From positions 124,001 to 188,000 of the forward strand of contig JBBRYI010000006.1 of assembly GCA_038237805.1 (NCBI GenBank): a stretch of 64,000 bases of DNA, read 5' to 3'. Shown here piece after piece: positions 1 through 8,694 of this stretch. The position numbers were made by a program, and so were the translations under genes. Source of the stretch: JBBQFI01 sp038237805 (GTDB lineage Bacteria; Verrucomicrobiota; Verrucomicrobiia; Chthoniobacterales; UBA10450). The notes beneath the pieces are model-generated. The model was not told the origin of the DNA. It was given only the letters and a program-made list of their open reading frames with translations, and searched no databases. Within the stretch, counting starts at the first letter, position 1. Every line of letters begins with the position of its first letter.

Positions 1-2
1 GC

Positions 3-68
3 GCGGCGACGATGCCGACGCGACAAAAAACTTTGACGGTTATTCCAGAAATCAAGGAACAAGGTTAA
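3..68 (+). CDS. Possible 3' end of a truncated gene
   Basis: An open frame entering from the left edge ends at TAA 66-68 and gives about 21 residues finishing in IPEIKEQG. It would converge on the minus-strand SprT-like gene that ends at 73. It is too short to assign a family, and coding status is only suggested by the absence of another gene here. Confidence 0.25.
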   Translation, partial: AATMPTRQKTLTVIPEIKEQG

Positions 69-72
69 GCAA

Positions 73-636
73 TCATTTCGTTTCGACAAGGCGTAGTCGA
101 AAACGCGCGTCGAAATTCCCGCGATTATGGGCGCGGCAGCAGGCGAGGCATGCCACCGGTCGCCGGATGCGATGCACGCGCGCGAAGGAATCTCGGCAAT
201 TCGGGCATTTGTAAAGGAAACGTCGTGCGCGCCGCGCCACCGGAAAGGGCAGGGTATGGCAGCGCGCTTCGCCGGCGATACCGAGATCGCGACAAGCTGT
301 GCGCCATTCCGTGCCGTGCGGCGCAATGCGGCGGCGTCCCGCGCGTGCTTGTGCAAGCAGATGTGAGAGCTCATGCCGCAATGTCTGCTCAACTTCGCTT
401 GCGCTGTGTTCGCGCAGCCGTGGATTCAGTGAGATCAAGGCGTGCCGCCAGTCGGCGCGGCCCGCGCCACTGCGCATGCGTCCGTTCCATTCCACACGAA
501 TTTTTTTGGCAAGACTCGGCGCCCCTAACGAACAAAGAATTCGCTGTGCTCTTTCTTCGAGTGCTAAATCGCGGCCTGCCCGCGCGCTCTTTTCCGGCAC
601 CGAAAATTTGAATTCAAGCTGGTCAACCAACAGCAT
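73..636 (-). CDS. SprT-like zinc metalloprotease domain protein
   Basis: Small protein (187 aa from the ATG at 634-636) with the HELSH zinc-binding motif near the middle and a C-terminal zinc-ribbon-like part with cysteines in CPNC and CLACC contexts. This layout is that of the SprT/Spartan-like family, whose eukaryotic members cleave DNA-protein crosslinks; the bacterial role is less clear. A longer frame reaches 720, but the ATG at 636 avoids a large overlap with the upstream cysteine desulfurase and leaves a 14-bp overlap, consistent with co-transcription. A CCCTAACGA word lies inside at 523. The family call is solid; a substrate cannot be inferred. Confidence 0.75.
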   Translation of the reverse strand: MLLVDQLEFKFSVPEKSARAGRDLALEERAQRILCSLGAPSLAKKIRVEWNGRMRSGAGRADWRHALISLNPRLREHSASEVEQTLRHELSHLLAQARAGRRRIAPHGTEWRTACRDLGIAGEARCHTLPFPVARRARRFLYKCPNCRDSFARVHRIRRPVACLACCRAHNRGNFDARFRLRLVETK

Positions 637-1792
637 AAGCCGCGGCCGCTGAACTCGATTTTGCGCGCGCCAGTCGCTCCATGATTCGCCCGATTGCCTT
701 CCCGGTCTGATCGATCTCACGCTGATCGGTATTTTTGCCTAACGAGAAGCGAATGGCCGAACTCGCGCGTTCCTTTGATAAACCCATGCCTAGTAAGACA
801 TGCGAAGCGACAACGGAACCGACCATGCAGGCTGATCCGCTGGACGCGCAGACGCCTTCCAAATCCAGGGCCATAAGCAGAGTCTCCGAACTGAAACCAG
901 GGAAGCTGACGTTCAAGGAGTTGGCGAGAACGTGCTCGCTGTCTCCATTTCTTATTGCGGCCGGGACGGCGGCCGCAATTTGCTTCCACAGTTCGTCGCG
1001 CATTTTTTTCTGACGCTCCTGTTCCTGCTCTCTATCATTCAGGACAAACTCCGCGGCAGCCGCCATCCCGGCGATCGCGGCAACGTTTTCAGTTCCTGGT
1101 CGTCGCTCATTTTCATGCGAACCGCCAAAGTGAATACGTTCGATCGAAATGCCCCCGCGCAAATAGAGAATGCCCGCACCCTTTGGTCCGTAAAATTTAT
1201 GCGCGGCGAAACTGGCGGCATCGATAGTTGAAAGATCGCAGTGCAACTTTCCGAAGGCCTGCACGAAATCGCTGTGCAATAAAACGCCACGTTCCCGGCA
1301 GCAACGTGAAATTTCCGCCATCGATTGCACGACGCCGGTTTCGTTGTTCGCCAGCATTACCGAAACGAGGGTCGTGTCCGGACGAATCGCATTCTCCAAT
1401 TGCGCCGGATCGATTTCCCCGCCGTTGTCAGCCGCTAGCCAGGTGACCTCGAAGTTTTCGCGCTTCTCCAAATGTTCGAATGCATGCAGCACGGCATGAT
1501 GTTCCGTCCTCGAGCATACGAGATGACGTCCGCGATGCGCGTGGCTGCGGGCCAATCCTAAGACGGCGAGATTGTTCGATTCCGTGCCGCCACCGGTGAA
1601 AATCAACTCGTTAGGCCGGACGTGCAAGAGCGATGCAAGCCGATCGCGGGCATCGTCCACGGCTGCGCGGGCTTCACGCCCGGCCGCATGCACGCTCGAA
1701 GGATTTCCGAAATGCCGCTCCAGATATGGCTGCATCGCCTCCAGCGCTGGCGCGCACAATGGCGTGGTCGCGTTATAGTCGAGATAGATCAC
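623..1792 (-). CDS. Cysteine desulfurase (NifS/IscS family)
   Basis: PLP enzyme that takes sulfur from cysteine to give alanine and an enzyme persulfide for Fe-S clusters and thio-modifications. The 389 aa length is typical. The N-terminal LDYNATTP motif, HHAVLHA, the Schiff-base lysine in HKFYGPKG (about K199) and the catalytic cysteine loop SSGSACMVGS (about C322) are all visible. The PLP-aspartate segment reads HSDFVQAFGK rather than the common HTDAVQ. The start is GTG at 1790-1792, inside a GTGA overlap with the stop of the upstream serine acetyltransferase, so cysteine synthesis and cysteine sulfur mobilisation appear translationally coupled. IscS-like and NifS-like roles cannot be separated by sequence alone. 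Confidence 0.93.
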   Translation of the reverse strand: MIYLDYNATTPLCAPALEAMQPYLERHFGNPSSVHAAGREARAAVDDARDRLASLLHVRPNELIFTGGGTESNNLAVLGLARSHAHRGRHLVCSRTEHHAVLHAFEHLEKRENFEVTWLAADNGGEIDPAQLENAIRPDTTLVSVMLANNETGVVQSMAEISRCCRERGVLLHSDFVQAFGKLHCDLSTIDAASFAAHKFYGPKGAGILYLRGGISIERIHFGGSHENERRPGTENVAAIAGMAAAAEFVLNDREQEQERQKKMRDELWKQIAAAVPAAIRNGDSEHVLANSLNVSFPGFSSETLLMALDLEGVCASSGSACMVGSVVASHVLLGMGLSKERASSAIRFSLGKNTDQREIDQTGKAIGRIMERLARAKSSSAAAAYAVG

Positions 1793-2700
1793 GGGAAACT
1801 CGTCCCATCGCGCGGACGTTTCTGCACGACCTGCAACTGCTTGGCCTCGTAAAAAACAAGCGAGTTCGGCGGGACGCTGCTCGTGAGAAAAACGTTGCCG
1901 CCGATCGTGCTGTTAGCGCCGATCACCGTCTCTCCGCCGAGGACGGTGGAGTTTGGATAAATCGTGACGTTGTCTTCCACCGTCGGGTGACGTTTGCCGC
2001 CCTTCTTGATTTTACCGTGCTCGTCTTTTTGCAGACTGCGCGCGCCGAGCGTAACACCGTGAAAAAGTTTTACGCGCGATCCGATCTCGCAGCTCTCGCC
2101 GATCACCACCCCAGTGCCGTGGTCGATAAAAAAATGCGAACCGATTTTTGCGCCGGGATGAATGTCGATGCCCGTTCGGCTATGCGCCCACTCCGTCATC
2201 ATGCGCGCAATCAAACGCACTTCTTTTTCATAGAGCACATGCGCCATGCGCTGAATCCCAATCGCTTCGATCGCGGGATACGCGAGAATGACTTCCTCGT
2301 AGCTGTTTGCCGCGGGGTCGCCTTCATAGGCTGCATCGACGTCGGTCCAGAGAATCCGTCGTACGCGCGGAAGCTCCGACATGAATGAGGCGAGCAGTTC
2401 TTCCGCTTTACGTTCCACCGCTGCGCTCGCGGGAAGCCGGCCAAAATTTTTGCAAAATTCGGGCTTCAATTGCGCGTGCAGAGTTTTGATCCGGCTCCTG
2501 GTCACATCCGGCAGATCTCCCGAATCGATCAGGACTTCGCCGCGAAATCCTGGAAACATCAAACTCATGAGCGCGAGGCAGGCGCCTTCAATCGGTGCAC
2601 GCGAAGGCAGAGTCGCCGCGGCATCGATATAATTGATCCCGCCGGTCTCGCTATAAGTCTTGAGCAGTTCGTCAACTGCGTCACCCGCGCTTGTATTCAT
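1789..2700 (-). CDS. cysE: Serine O-acetyltransferase
   Basis: Catalyses acetyl-CoA + L-serine to O-acetylserine, the committed step of cysteine synthesis. The C-terminal half has left-handed beta-helix hexapeptide repeats, including GIDIHPGAKIG, HGTGVVIGE and FHGVTLGA, with the catalytic-type histidines retained. The N-terminal part is helical and long, as in the EpsC/plant-like group (303 aa). I chose the ATG at 2698-2700; a frame 12 codons longer exists. The gene overlaps the cysteine desulfurase downstream by four bases. Upstream lies a divergent 83-bp gap to the L,D-transpeptidase-like gene, the likely promoter region for both. Confidence 0.92.
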   Translation of the reverse strand: MNTSAGDAVDELLKTYSETGGINYIDAAATLPSRAPIEGACLALMSLMFPGFRGEVLIDSGDLPDVTRSRIKTLHAQLKPEFCKNFGRLPASAAVERKAEELLASFMSELPRVRRILWTDVDAAYEGDPAANSYEEVILAYPAIEAIGIQRMAHVLYEKEVRLIARMMTEWAHSRTGIDIHPGAKIGSHFFIDHGTGVVIGESCEIGSRVKLFHGVTLGARSLQKDEHGKIKKGGKRHPTVEDNVTIYPNSTVLGGETVIGANSTIGGNVFLTSSVPPNSLVFYEAKQLQVVQKRPRDGTSFP

Positions 2701-2783
2701 TGGACGCAAAGTAGGCGACGGCGCCGGTGCAATCAAAATCGAAAGTGATGAAACTGGTGCTGATTGTGTGATTTGTTATCAGC

Positions 2784-3515
2784 GTGAAATTCTTGAACGC
2801 ACTCTGTTTCGTCGCAGCCATGATGGATCAGGCGCATAGCTTGCCCGTGACAACGCGACAATTGCTTGTCGTAACGACGCAATCGTGGCGGAGCACCGTA
2901 GGAAATTTGCAACGCTACCAACGCATCGGCGAAAAAGATTGGCGAACGATCGGCAAACCAATTCCTGTCAGTGTGGGTAAGAACGGACTCGCCTGGGCCC
3001 ACGGAATGTATCGCAATGCCGAAGACGCACGTGAGAAGAGGGAAGGTGACGGCTGCGCACCGGCTGGGATTTTCCGGGTCGGGCCCGCTTTTGGTTATGC
3101 GCCCCGGCCTCCTGCAGGGTGCAAATTAGTTTATCGCGCGATCACCGATCGGGACTACTTCGTCGATGCGCCGGCGGCGAACGACTATAACCGCTGGATC
3201 ACAATTCCGGCGCGCAAACCGAATCGGCCTGAGAAACTCTGGACATCATTTGAGAGAATGAAACGTTCGGATCGGCTCTACGAATTCGGGATTATTGTCC
3301 AGCAAAACGATCGTCCCGTCGTGAAAGGAAGAGGGAGCGCAATATTTCTTCATGTCTGGCGAAATGCCGGCTTCCCGACGGTCGGGTGCACGGCCATGGC
3401 GCGCGATGATTTATTGACGTTGCTGCGATGGCTGGAACCGAGTCAACAGCCATTGCTCGTGCAGGCGCCGGCGAGCGAGCTTAAAAATATTTTGCCCATC
3501 CACTTTGCGCAGTAA
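2784..3515 (+). CDS. L,D-transpeptidase (YkuD-like) family protein
   Basis: Probable exported cell-wall enzyme. An N-terminal hydrophobic segment ending near AHS is a plausible signal peptide. The catalytic signature is a diverged YkuD motif: histidine in FLHVWRN, then PTVGCTAMA with the nucleophile-like cysteine. The middle holds GCAPAGIFRVG, the conserved APAGxF stretch of this group. Predicted start is GTG at 2784; no nearby ATG fits. A clear paralogue lies at 39993-40754 with the same order of motifs (GRAPAGTFRIG, FFHIRR, PTAGCTTMA). Peptidoglycan cross-linking or lipoprotein attachment is the usual family role; the exact reaction here is inferred. Confidence 0.8.
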   Translation: MKFLNALCFVAAMMDQAHSLPVTTRQLLVVTTQSWRSTVGNLQRYQRIGEKDWRTIGKPIPVSVGKNGLAWAHGMYRNAEDAREKREGDGCAPAGIFRVGPAFGYAPRPPAGCKLVYRAITDRDYFVDAPAANDYNRWITIPARKPNRPEKLWTSFERMKRSDRLYEFGIIVQQNDRPVVKGRGSAIFLHVWRNAGFPTVGCTAMARDDLLTLLRWLEPSQQPLLVQAPASELKNILPIHFAQ

Positions 3516-3528
3516 TCTCCCCGAACAG

Positions 3529-4014
3529 ATGAAGAACGATGATCTGGCAATTTATCTGAACGATCATCTTGCCGGATCGATCGGCGCGATCGAAATGATT
3601 GATCACCTGATCGAGACCTACAAAGGCAAACCGATCGCGCAATTTTGTGAGGAACTGCGTGGCGACATCACGACAGATCAGGATGAACTGCGCGAGATGA
3701 TGCGCGCTCTGGAAGTGAAGGAAAGCAGCGTGCGCAAAGCCGGCGCTTGGATTGCGGAGAAGTTCGGGCGCGCCAAATTGCGGCCGGAGGGCGAAGGATC
3801 GGGCGACCCCGGATTGTTCCTCGCGCTTGAAGCGCTCGTGCTCGGCATCACAGGGAAACAGGTTCTCTGGCGTGCGTTGGCGACGGTGCAGGAAAGTTGG
3901 CCGCAATTGCAACGGTTCGATTTTGCGCGCTTACAAAGCCGGGCAGAGGAACAGGCTGAACGCGTTGATGCAAAGCGTCTGGAAGCTGCGCGCGAAGCAT
4001 TGTGTCCGAGGTAG
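3529..4014 (+). CDS. Conserved hypothetical helical protein, ferritin-like fold possible
   Basis: A 161-residue, mostly helical, acidic protein starting at ATG 3529 (a longer frame from 3505 overlaps the previous gene). It has helices with motifs such as NDHLAGSIGAIEMIDHLIE and LEALVLGITGKQVLW, which resemble the four-helix arrangement of ferritin-like or DUF892-type proteins. No metal-ligand pattern is clear enough to claim metal binding. It follows the L,D-transpeptidase-like gene by 13 bp and could be co-transcribed with it. Function unknown. Confidence 0.6.
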   Translation: MKNDDLAIYLNDHLAGSIGAIEMIDHLIETYKGKPIAQFCEELRGDITTDQDELREMMRALEVKESSVRKAGAWIAEKFGRAKLRPEGEGSGDPGLFLALEALVLGITGKQVLWRALATVQESWPQLQRFDFARLQSRAEEQAERVDAKRLEAAREALCPR

Positions 4015-4076
4015 AGGCGCTGGCGTCAGGCGCCTAACGAACAAAGCTCGGACGTCTAACACGAACGCCGCTACAC

Positions 4077-4096
4077 TGCCGCTGGGGACAGCGGCA
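4077..4096. repeat. Intergenic perfect hairpin TGCCGCTG-GGGA-CAGCGGCA
   Basis: Eight-base-pair perfect stem with a GGGA loop in the 139-bp gap between the helical protein gene and glgB, flanked by GCTACA on both sides. It looks like a member of the small GTAGC/GCGGC hairpin families seen elsewhere in this window. It could act as a terminator for the upstream gene but has no T-tract. Confidence 0.6.
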
Positions 4097-4153
4097 GCTA
4101 CAGGAAAAATCCGCGCAGGAAATTTCCGTGACACGATCTAAGGTTGCGCACGC

Positions 4154-6361
4154 ATGACTTCGTTTGCACTTCGCGGATTGCCGACAGATGAACTGCAAAC
4201 GTTCATCAAGGGAACGCATGCCGATCCATTCCGGATTCTCGGTCCCCATCGCGTGGGTGATGATCTGGTTGTGCGCGTCTTTCGTCCTGATGCGCGCGAA
4301 GTAGGAATCGTTCTCCCATCAAAGCAGGAGGTCGCAGCGGAACGAATTCACAACGACGGATTTTTCCAGGCGGTGTTGCCCGGCGAAAAGCGTCACTGCG
4401 ATTATCGCGTGCGTGCGGTGCGCTGGGACGGCTCGGAGCGCACGCTGCACGATCCGTATTGCTACGGCACGATCATGGGAGAGATCGATTTGCATCTGTT
4501 CGCCGAGGGAAACCATCTCGAGCTTTACAGAAAATTCGGGGCACATCTGCGAACGATTGGCGATGAGCAGGGCGTCTACTTCGCAGTTTGGGCGCCGAAT
4601 GCGCAGCGCGTGAGCGTGGCTGGTGATTTCAACAATTGGGATGGGCGCGTCAATCCGATGCGCAAACTTATCGGCAGCGGCGTGTGGGAATTATTCCTGC
4701 CGGGAGTCGTAGAAGGTGCGCATTACAAATTCGAGATCCGCACACAACTGGGCGCACTGTTGCTGAAGAGCGATCCGTTCGCGTTTTTCAGTCAGCACGG
4801 CATTGAGACTTCATCTCTTGTTTACAATCTGAACCGTTATCACTGGAGCGATCACGAGTGGATGGAAGCGCGCCGCTCGAAAACTTTGCATCGCTCTCCG
4901 CTTAGCATTTACGAAGTCCATTTAGGTTCCTGGCGACGGAACGCGGAGGAAGATCGAGCCCTTAGTTATCTCGAACTCTCGGAGACGCTCCTGCCCTACG
5001 TTTTGGAAATGGGTTACACGCACATCGAGTTGTTGCCCGTGGCCGAACATCCCTTCGAAGGTTCCTGGGGTTATCAGGTCACAAATTATTACGCGCCCAC
5101 AAGTCGCTTCGGAAACCCGGATGAGTTCCGGCATTTCGTCGATCGCTGCCATCAATGCGGTATTGGCGTCATCATGGATTGGGTGCCGGCGCATTTCCCG
5201 AAAGATGCGCACGGCCTCGCGGAGTTTGATGGCACCGATCTTTACGAGCACATGGATCCGCGCCAGGGCGAGCATCAGGATTGGGGCACGCTCATTTTTA
5301 ATTTCGGGCGCAATGAGGTGCGCAATTTCCTCATCGCAAACGCACTTTTCTGGCTCGAGCAATATCACATCGACGGGCTACGCGTCGATGCGGTCGCCTC
5401 CATGCTTTATCTCGATTACTCGCGCAAAGCGGGCGAGTGGATCCCGAATGTTTTCGGCGGCCGCGAAAATCTCGACGCGGTTTATTTTTTGAAACGAACG
5501 AACGAAGTCTGCTACGAACGTTTTCCCGGCGTCATGACGATCGCCGAAGAATCAACCGCCTGGCCTGGTGTTTCGCGACCGGTTTATCTGGGCGGACTCG
5601 GCTTCGGTTTCAAATGGAACATGGGATGGATGCACGACTTTCTCCATTACATGAGTCTCGATCCGATCTTCCGGCGTTTTCATCACAGCAGCATTACTTT
5701 TTCTCTGATCTACGCATTTCAAGAGCATTTCATTCTTGTGCTCAGTCATGACGAAGTTGTGCATGGCAAAGGTTCGCTCATCGCGAAAATGCCGGGCGAT
5801 GAATGGCAGAAGTTCGCCAATCTGCGCATGTTCTTCGCCTGGATGTACGGCCATCCGGGCAAGAAGTTGCTCTTCATGGGGTGCGAGTTCGGTCAATGGC
5901 GCGAATGGAATCACGATATGGAATTGGATTGGTACCTGACCAATCTGCCGCGTCATGACGGGCTGCGTCGTCTCGTGCAACATCTGAATTACGTTTACAA
6001 GAGCGAGCCTGCGCTTTGGGACCTCGACGACACTTATGATGGTTTCGAGTGGATCGATTTCCGCGATTCCGAAAACAGCGTTGTCTCATTCATGCGCAAA
6101 TCGCAGGAAGGCGAAGTCATTGTTTTGATCGTGAACGCGACGCCGATGGTCCGGCACAATTATCGGCTCGGTGTGCCGCATGCCGGATTCTATCGCGAGC
6201 TCATCAATACCGATGCTGAGACGTATGGTGGCGGTAACGTTGGCAATTTGGGCGGGGTGCAGAGCGAAGAACATCGCTGGCAGGAACGCGACCACTCCAT
6301 TCTCATCCAATTGCCCCCCCTCGCGACGCTCGCGTTCAAACTCGAACGGCAAGCCACTTAG
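4154..6361 (+). CDS. glgB: 1,4-alpha-glucan branching enzyme
   Basis: GH13 enzyme that makes alpha-1,6 branches in glycogen. The 735 aa length is standard. The order is two N-terminal beta-sandwich (CBM48-like) parts, then the catalytic barrel. The barrel carries DWVPAHFPKD, the nucleophile aspartate in GLRVDAVASML (about D413), the acid/base glutamate in IAEES (about E464) and the transition-state aspartate in LSHDEVVHGKG (about D532), matching the spacing of the E. coli enzyme. A C-terminal all-beta domain follows. The start is ATG 4154. No other glg gene is adjacent, so it is a solitary glycogen gene here. A perfect palindrome lies 30 bp after the stop. Confidence 0.97.
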   Translation: MTSFALRGLPTDELQTFIKGTHADPFRILGPHRVGDDLVVRVFRPDAREVGIVLPSKQEVAAERIHNDGFFQAVLPGEKRHCDYRVRAVRWDGSERTLHDPYCYGTIMGEIDLHLFAEGNHLELYRKFGAHLRTIGDEQGVYFAVWAPNAQRVSVAGDFNNWDGRVNPMRKLIGSGVWELFLPGVVEGAHYKFEIRTQLGALLLKSDPFAFFSQHGIETSSLVYNLNRYHWSDHEWMEARRSKTLHRSPLSIYEVHLGSWRRNAEEDRALSYLELSETLLPYVLEMGYTHIELLPVAEHPFEGSWGYQVTNYYAPTSRFGNPDEFRHFVDRCHQCGIGVIMDWVPAHFPKDAHGLAEFDGTDLYEHMDPRQGEHQDWGTLIFNFGRNEVRNFLIANALFWLEQYHIDGLRVDAVASMLYLDYSRKAGEWIPNVFGGRENLDAVYFLKRTNEVCYERFPGVMTIAEESTAWPGVSRPVYLGGLGFGFKWNMGWMHDFLHYMSLDPIFRRFHHSSITFSLIYAFQEHFILVLSHDEVVHGKGSLIAKMPGDEWQKFANLRMFFAWMYGHPGKKLLFMGCEFGQWREWNHDMELDWYLTNLPRHDGLRRLVQHLNYVYKSEPALWDLDDTYDGFEWIDFRDSENSVVSFMRKSQEGEVIVLIVNATPMVRHNYRLGVPHAGFYRELINTDAETYGGGNVGNLGGVQSEEHRWQERDHSILIQLPPLATLAFKLERQAT

Positions 6362-6390
6362 CGTTCCTCCTACTCTCAAGCCTCGAGGAG

Positions 6391-6410
6391 CGGCGCTTTC
6401 CAAAGCGCCG
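6391..6410. terminator. Perfect palindrome downstream of glgB
   Basis: CGGCGCTTT-CC-AAAGCGCCG forms a nine-base-pair stem 30 bp after glgB. There is no strong T-run, so intrinsic termination is plausible rather than certain. It shares the CGGCGCTT core with the hairpin at 38133-38149, which suggests membership in a dispersed hairpin family. Confidence 0.55.
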
Positions 6411-6531
6411 ACGCCGGGCTGCAGCAGGGGCGGATTGACGACCGGCGCTCCTTGATTGTCTGTTCGCGCGATCATTCCTGCTTGACCCGTTACCCACGCG
6501 TTAGGCAAGCTTCGCCCAACACCCTCATTTT

Positions 6532-7242
6532 ATGAAAAGAAGAACCCTTGCTGCTTTTACTTTGATCGAACTGTTGATCGTCATCACCATCATTGCCGTT
6601 CTGGCAAGCATTGCGTTGCCAGCATTCACCGGCGTCAAAGAACGTGGCGACCAAACGAAAGATTTATCTAACGCGAAACAAATTGCGCTCGCGTTACGCC
6701 AATTCGCTATCGACAACAACGGCACTTATGCATCGAAAGCACCCGCAGCCGATTATTCCGCGGCGTCGGGAACGCCTACTACTTCTAATGACGCTTTCTG
6801 GTGGCTCTTTCCAAATTATCTGCAAAGCGAGCAAATCTTTGCTGTTGGCGGCTCGGCCTATACGCCAGGCAATCCGGACAACAGACTGGATGCAGCAGGT
6901 GCGAGCACCCGCACCAACACGCTCAAGGCCGGCGAAAATTCATACGCTTATGTAACTGGTTTGGCCGACACTTCGCCGCCAACTTATCCGTTAATCGCGG
7001 ATGGCTTTAGCTCAACTCCTGGAACCTATGCCGTGAATAAAGCGCAAAAGGGCGGGGTTTGGTCGGGCAAAAAAGCCGTCGTGGTATTATGCGATTCCAG
7101 TGGTCAGTTGATGCCGGTGGACGCAACAACACATGAGGTACAACGAACAGATGCCAGTGGAACCAAAGTGAATATGTTCGCCGGCACGAGCGATGGCAGT
7201 TGGATCGATAGTAATGCTAATAAGGTGTTAAATCCGGAGTAG
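6532..7242 (+). CDS. Type IV pilin-like / pseudopilin protein with N-terminal methylation motif
   Basis: The N-terminus is a class III prepilin signal: short basic leader MKRRTLAA, then FTLIELLIVITIIAVLASIA, with the invariant glutamate at mature position 5. The residue before the cleavage site is alanine instead of the usual glycine. The remainder (about 200 residues) is a Ser/Thr/Ala/Gly-rich globular domain of unknown structure, as in the many pseudopilins of Verrucomicrobiota and Planctomycetota. No pilus assembly genes are nearby. A 170-bp gap with a palindrome separates it from glgB, and it converges on xseA with only two bases between stops. Its role in secretion, surface structure or DNA uptake cannot be told. 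Confidence 0.85.
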   Translation: MKRRTLAAFTLIELLIVITIIAVLASIALPAFTGVKERGDQTKDLSNAKQIALALRQFAIDNNGTYASKAPAADYSAASGTPTTSNDAFWWLFPNYLQSEQIFAVGGSAYTPGNPDNRLDAAGASTRTNTLKAGENSYAYVTGLADTSPPTYPLIADGFSSTPGTYAVNKAQKGGVWSGKKAVVVLCDSSGQLMPVDATTHEVQRTDASGTKVNMFAGTSDGSWIDSNANKVLNPE

Positions 7243-7244
7243 TT

Positions 7245-8603
7245 CTACTTAACTTCCGACTCAAATTCCCCGTCGCTTACGCGCGTCCGGATTTTCATTT
7301 TTGGCCTAACGAGTTTTACGGTGTGCACGATTTTGCCCTGCGCGTCCGTCGTAAGGCTGTAGCCGCGGCGCAAGGTTGATTCCGGCCCGAGCGCAGCAAG
7401 AATCCCTTCCAGACGCGAAAAACGCTGACGCGCATGATCGAGGGATCGCGGCGCAAGAGCGCCGAAACGTTTTTGCAAATCGGCAAATCCTTTCCGGAGC
7501 GCGATCACTTCCCGTTGCGGATTGCGCGACTTGATCAGGCTCGCAAAATTTGCCAGCCGCGCGCGCGTTTCGCCGATGCGTTGCCGAGCACCGCGCCGCA
7601 GGTTCTCTCGTGTGAAATCAATTTGCTGTTGCGCATCGCGAATACGTTTCACCAATTCGCGCGACAACGCGCGCTCGGACAAGAAACGCAAACGGGTTTG
7701 CTGATGGGAGAGGAAATTTCGTAAGGACCGGTCCAGACACATCGCGAGTTCATCGACACGGCGATTCACCTCGGCAAAATCAGGAACAACCAATTCCGCG
7801 GCCGCGCTCGGGGTCGGTGCGCGCAGATCGGCGACGAAATCCGCGATTGTGAAATCGATCTCGTGGCCGATCGCGCTCACGATCGGAATGGCACAATGGT
7901 AGATCGCACGCGCGACAATTTCTTCATTGAACTCCCATAGGTCTTCGATGCTGCCGCCGCCTCGCGTAAGGATGATGAGATCGAGCGCCGGCCATGACTC
8001 GTTAGGCGTAGAAAGCTCGCGAATGGCCGTTGCGATTTCCGCGGCCGAGCCCATTCCCTGCACGCGCACCGGACTAATCAGGATATGCGCGCCGGGGGCG
8101 CGGCGCCGAAGCACGTTCAAGATGTCGCGTATGGCAGCGCCGCTCGGCGATGTGATGATGCCGATATGCGCTGGAAATTTTGGCAGAGCGCGTTTGCGTG
8201 CCGCATCGAAAAGCCCTTCTGCTTCCAACTTGCGTTTGAGCGCTTCGAATTTTGCCTGAAGCAACCCGGCGCCGCGCGTCTGCACGATTTGCACGCTGAG
8301 CTGATATTGGCCGCGCGCTTCAAAGACGGAGACGTTGCCATAAACCTGGACCTGCGCGCCATCTGTTAGCGGCACGCGCAATGGCGCCATCGCGTTCCGA
8401 AAAATCACGCAGGCGATTTGTGCGCGCTGATCCTTGAGCGTGAAATATTGGTGACCCGATGGATGCAGTTTGTAATTGGAAACTTCGCCCTGCACCCAGA
8501 CGGCGCCGAATCGCGTCTCCAATAGTCCGCGGATCGAACGCGTCAGATCCGCGACGGTGAGAACCTTTGCGACTTTTGGGAACAGATCGCCGGTTGCTTC
8601 CAT
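7245..8603 (-). CDS. xseA: Exodeoxyribonuclease VII large subunit
   Basis: Large subunit of ExoVII, which degrades single-stranded DNA bidirectionally. An N-terminal OB-fold (VWVQGEVSNYKLHPSGHQYF, ITFR-like strand IACVIFRNAM) is followed by the catalytic region with ITSPSGAAIRDILNVL and LTRGGGSIEDLWEFNEE, and SAIGHEIDFTIADFVADLRAPTPSAAAE is split across this region; a coiled-coil tail completes the protein. The 452 aa length is typical. The codon at 8604-8606 is TTG and the next is ATG 8601-8603, which I take as the start. The small subunit xseB is not adjacent. It lies downstream of ruvB on the same strand, separated by a long hairpin repeat. Confidence 0.95.
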   Translation of the reverse strand: MEATGDLFPKVAKVLTVADLTRSIRGLLETRFGAVWVQGEVSNYKLHPSGHQYFTLKDQRAQIACVIFRNAMAPLRVPLTDGAQVQVYGNVSVFEARGQYQLSVQIVQTRGAGLLQAKFEALKRKLEAEGLFDAARKRALPKFPAHIGIITSPSGAAIRDILNVLRRRAPGAHILISPVRVQGMGSAAEIATAIRELSTPNESWPALDLIILTRGGGSIEDLWEFNEEIVARAIYHCAIPIVSAIGHEIDFTIADFVADLRAPTPSAAAELVVPDFAEVNRRVDELAMCLDRSLRNFLSHQQTRLRFLSERALSRELVKRIRDAQQQIDFTRENLRRGARQRIGETRARLANFASLIKSRNPQREVIALRKGFADLQKRFGALAPRSLDHARQRFSRLEGILAALGPESTLRRGYSLTTDAQGKIVHTVKLVRPKMKIRTRVSDGEFESEVK

Positions 8604-8610
8604 CAATCAA

Positions 8611-8691
8611 ATTACCACAGAGACTCGGAGGACACTGAGATAGAAATTCTTAAACCATCCAACTCAGTGTGCTCCGTGTCTCTGTGGTAAT
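8611..8691. repeat. Long imperfect palindrome, TTACCACAGAG...CTCTGTGGTAA
   Basis: The arms run 8611-8640 and 8663-8691 and pair over nearly 30 bases (ends ATTACCACAGAG and CTCTGTGGTAAT). They fill the whole 91-bp gap between ruvB and xseA. The folded RNA would sit in the leader of xseA or at the end of ruvB. The wording is like intergenic accacagagac repeats known from several bacterial groups. Confidence 0.8.
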
Positions 8692-8694
8692 CCT

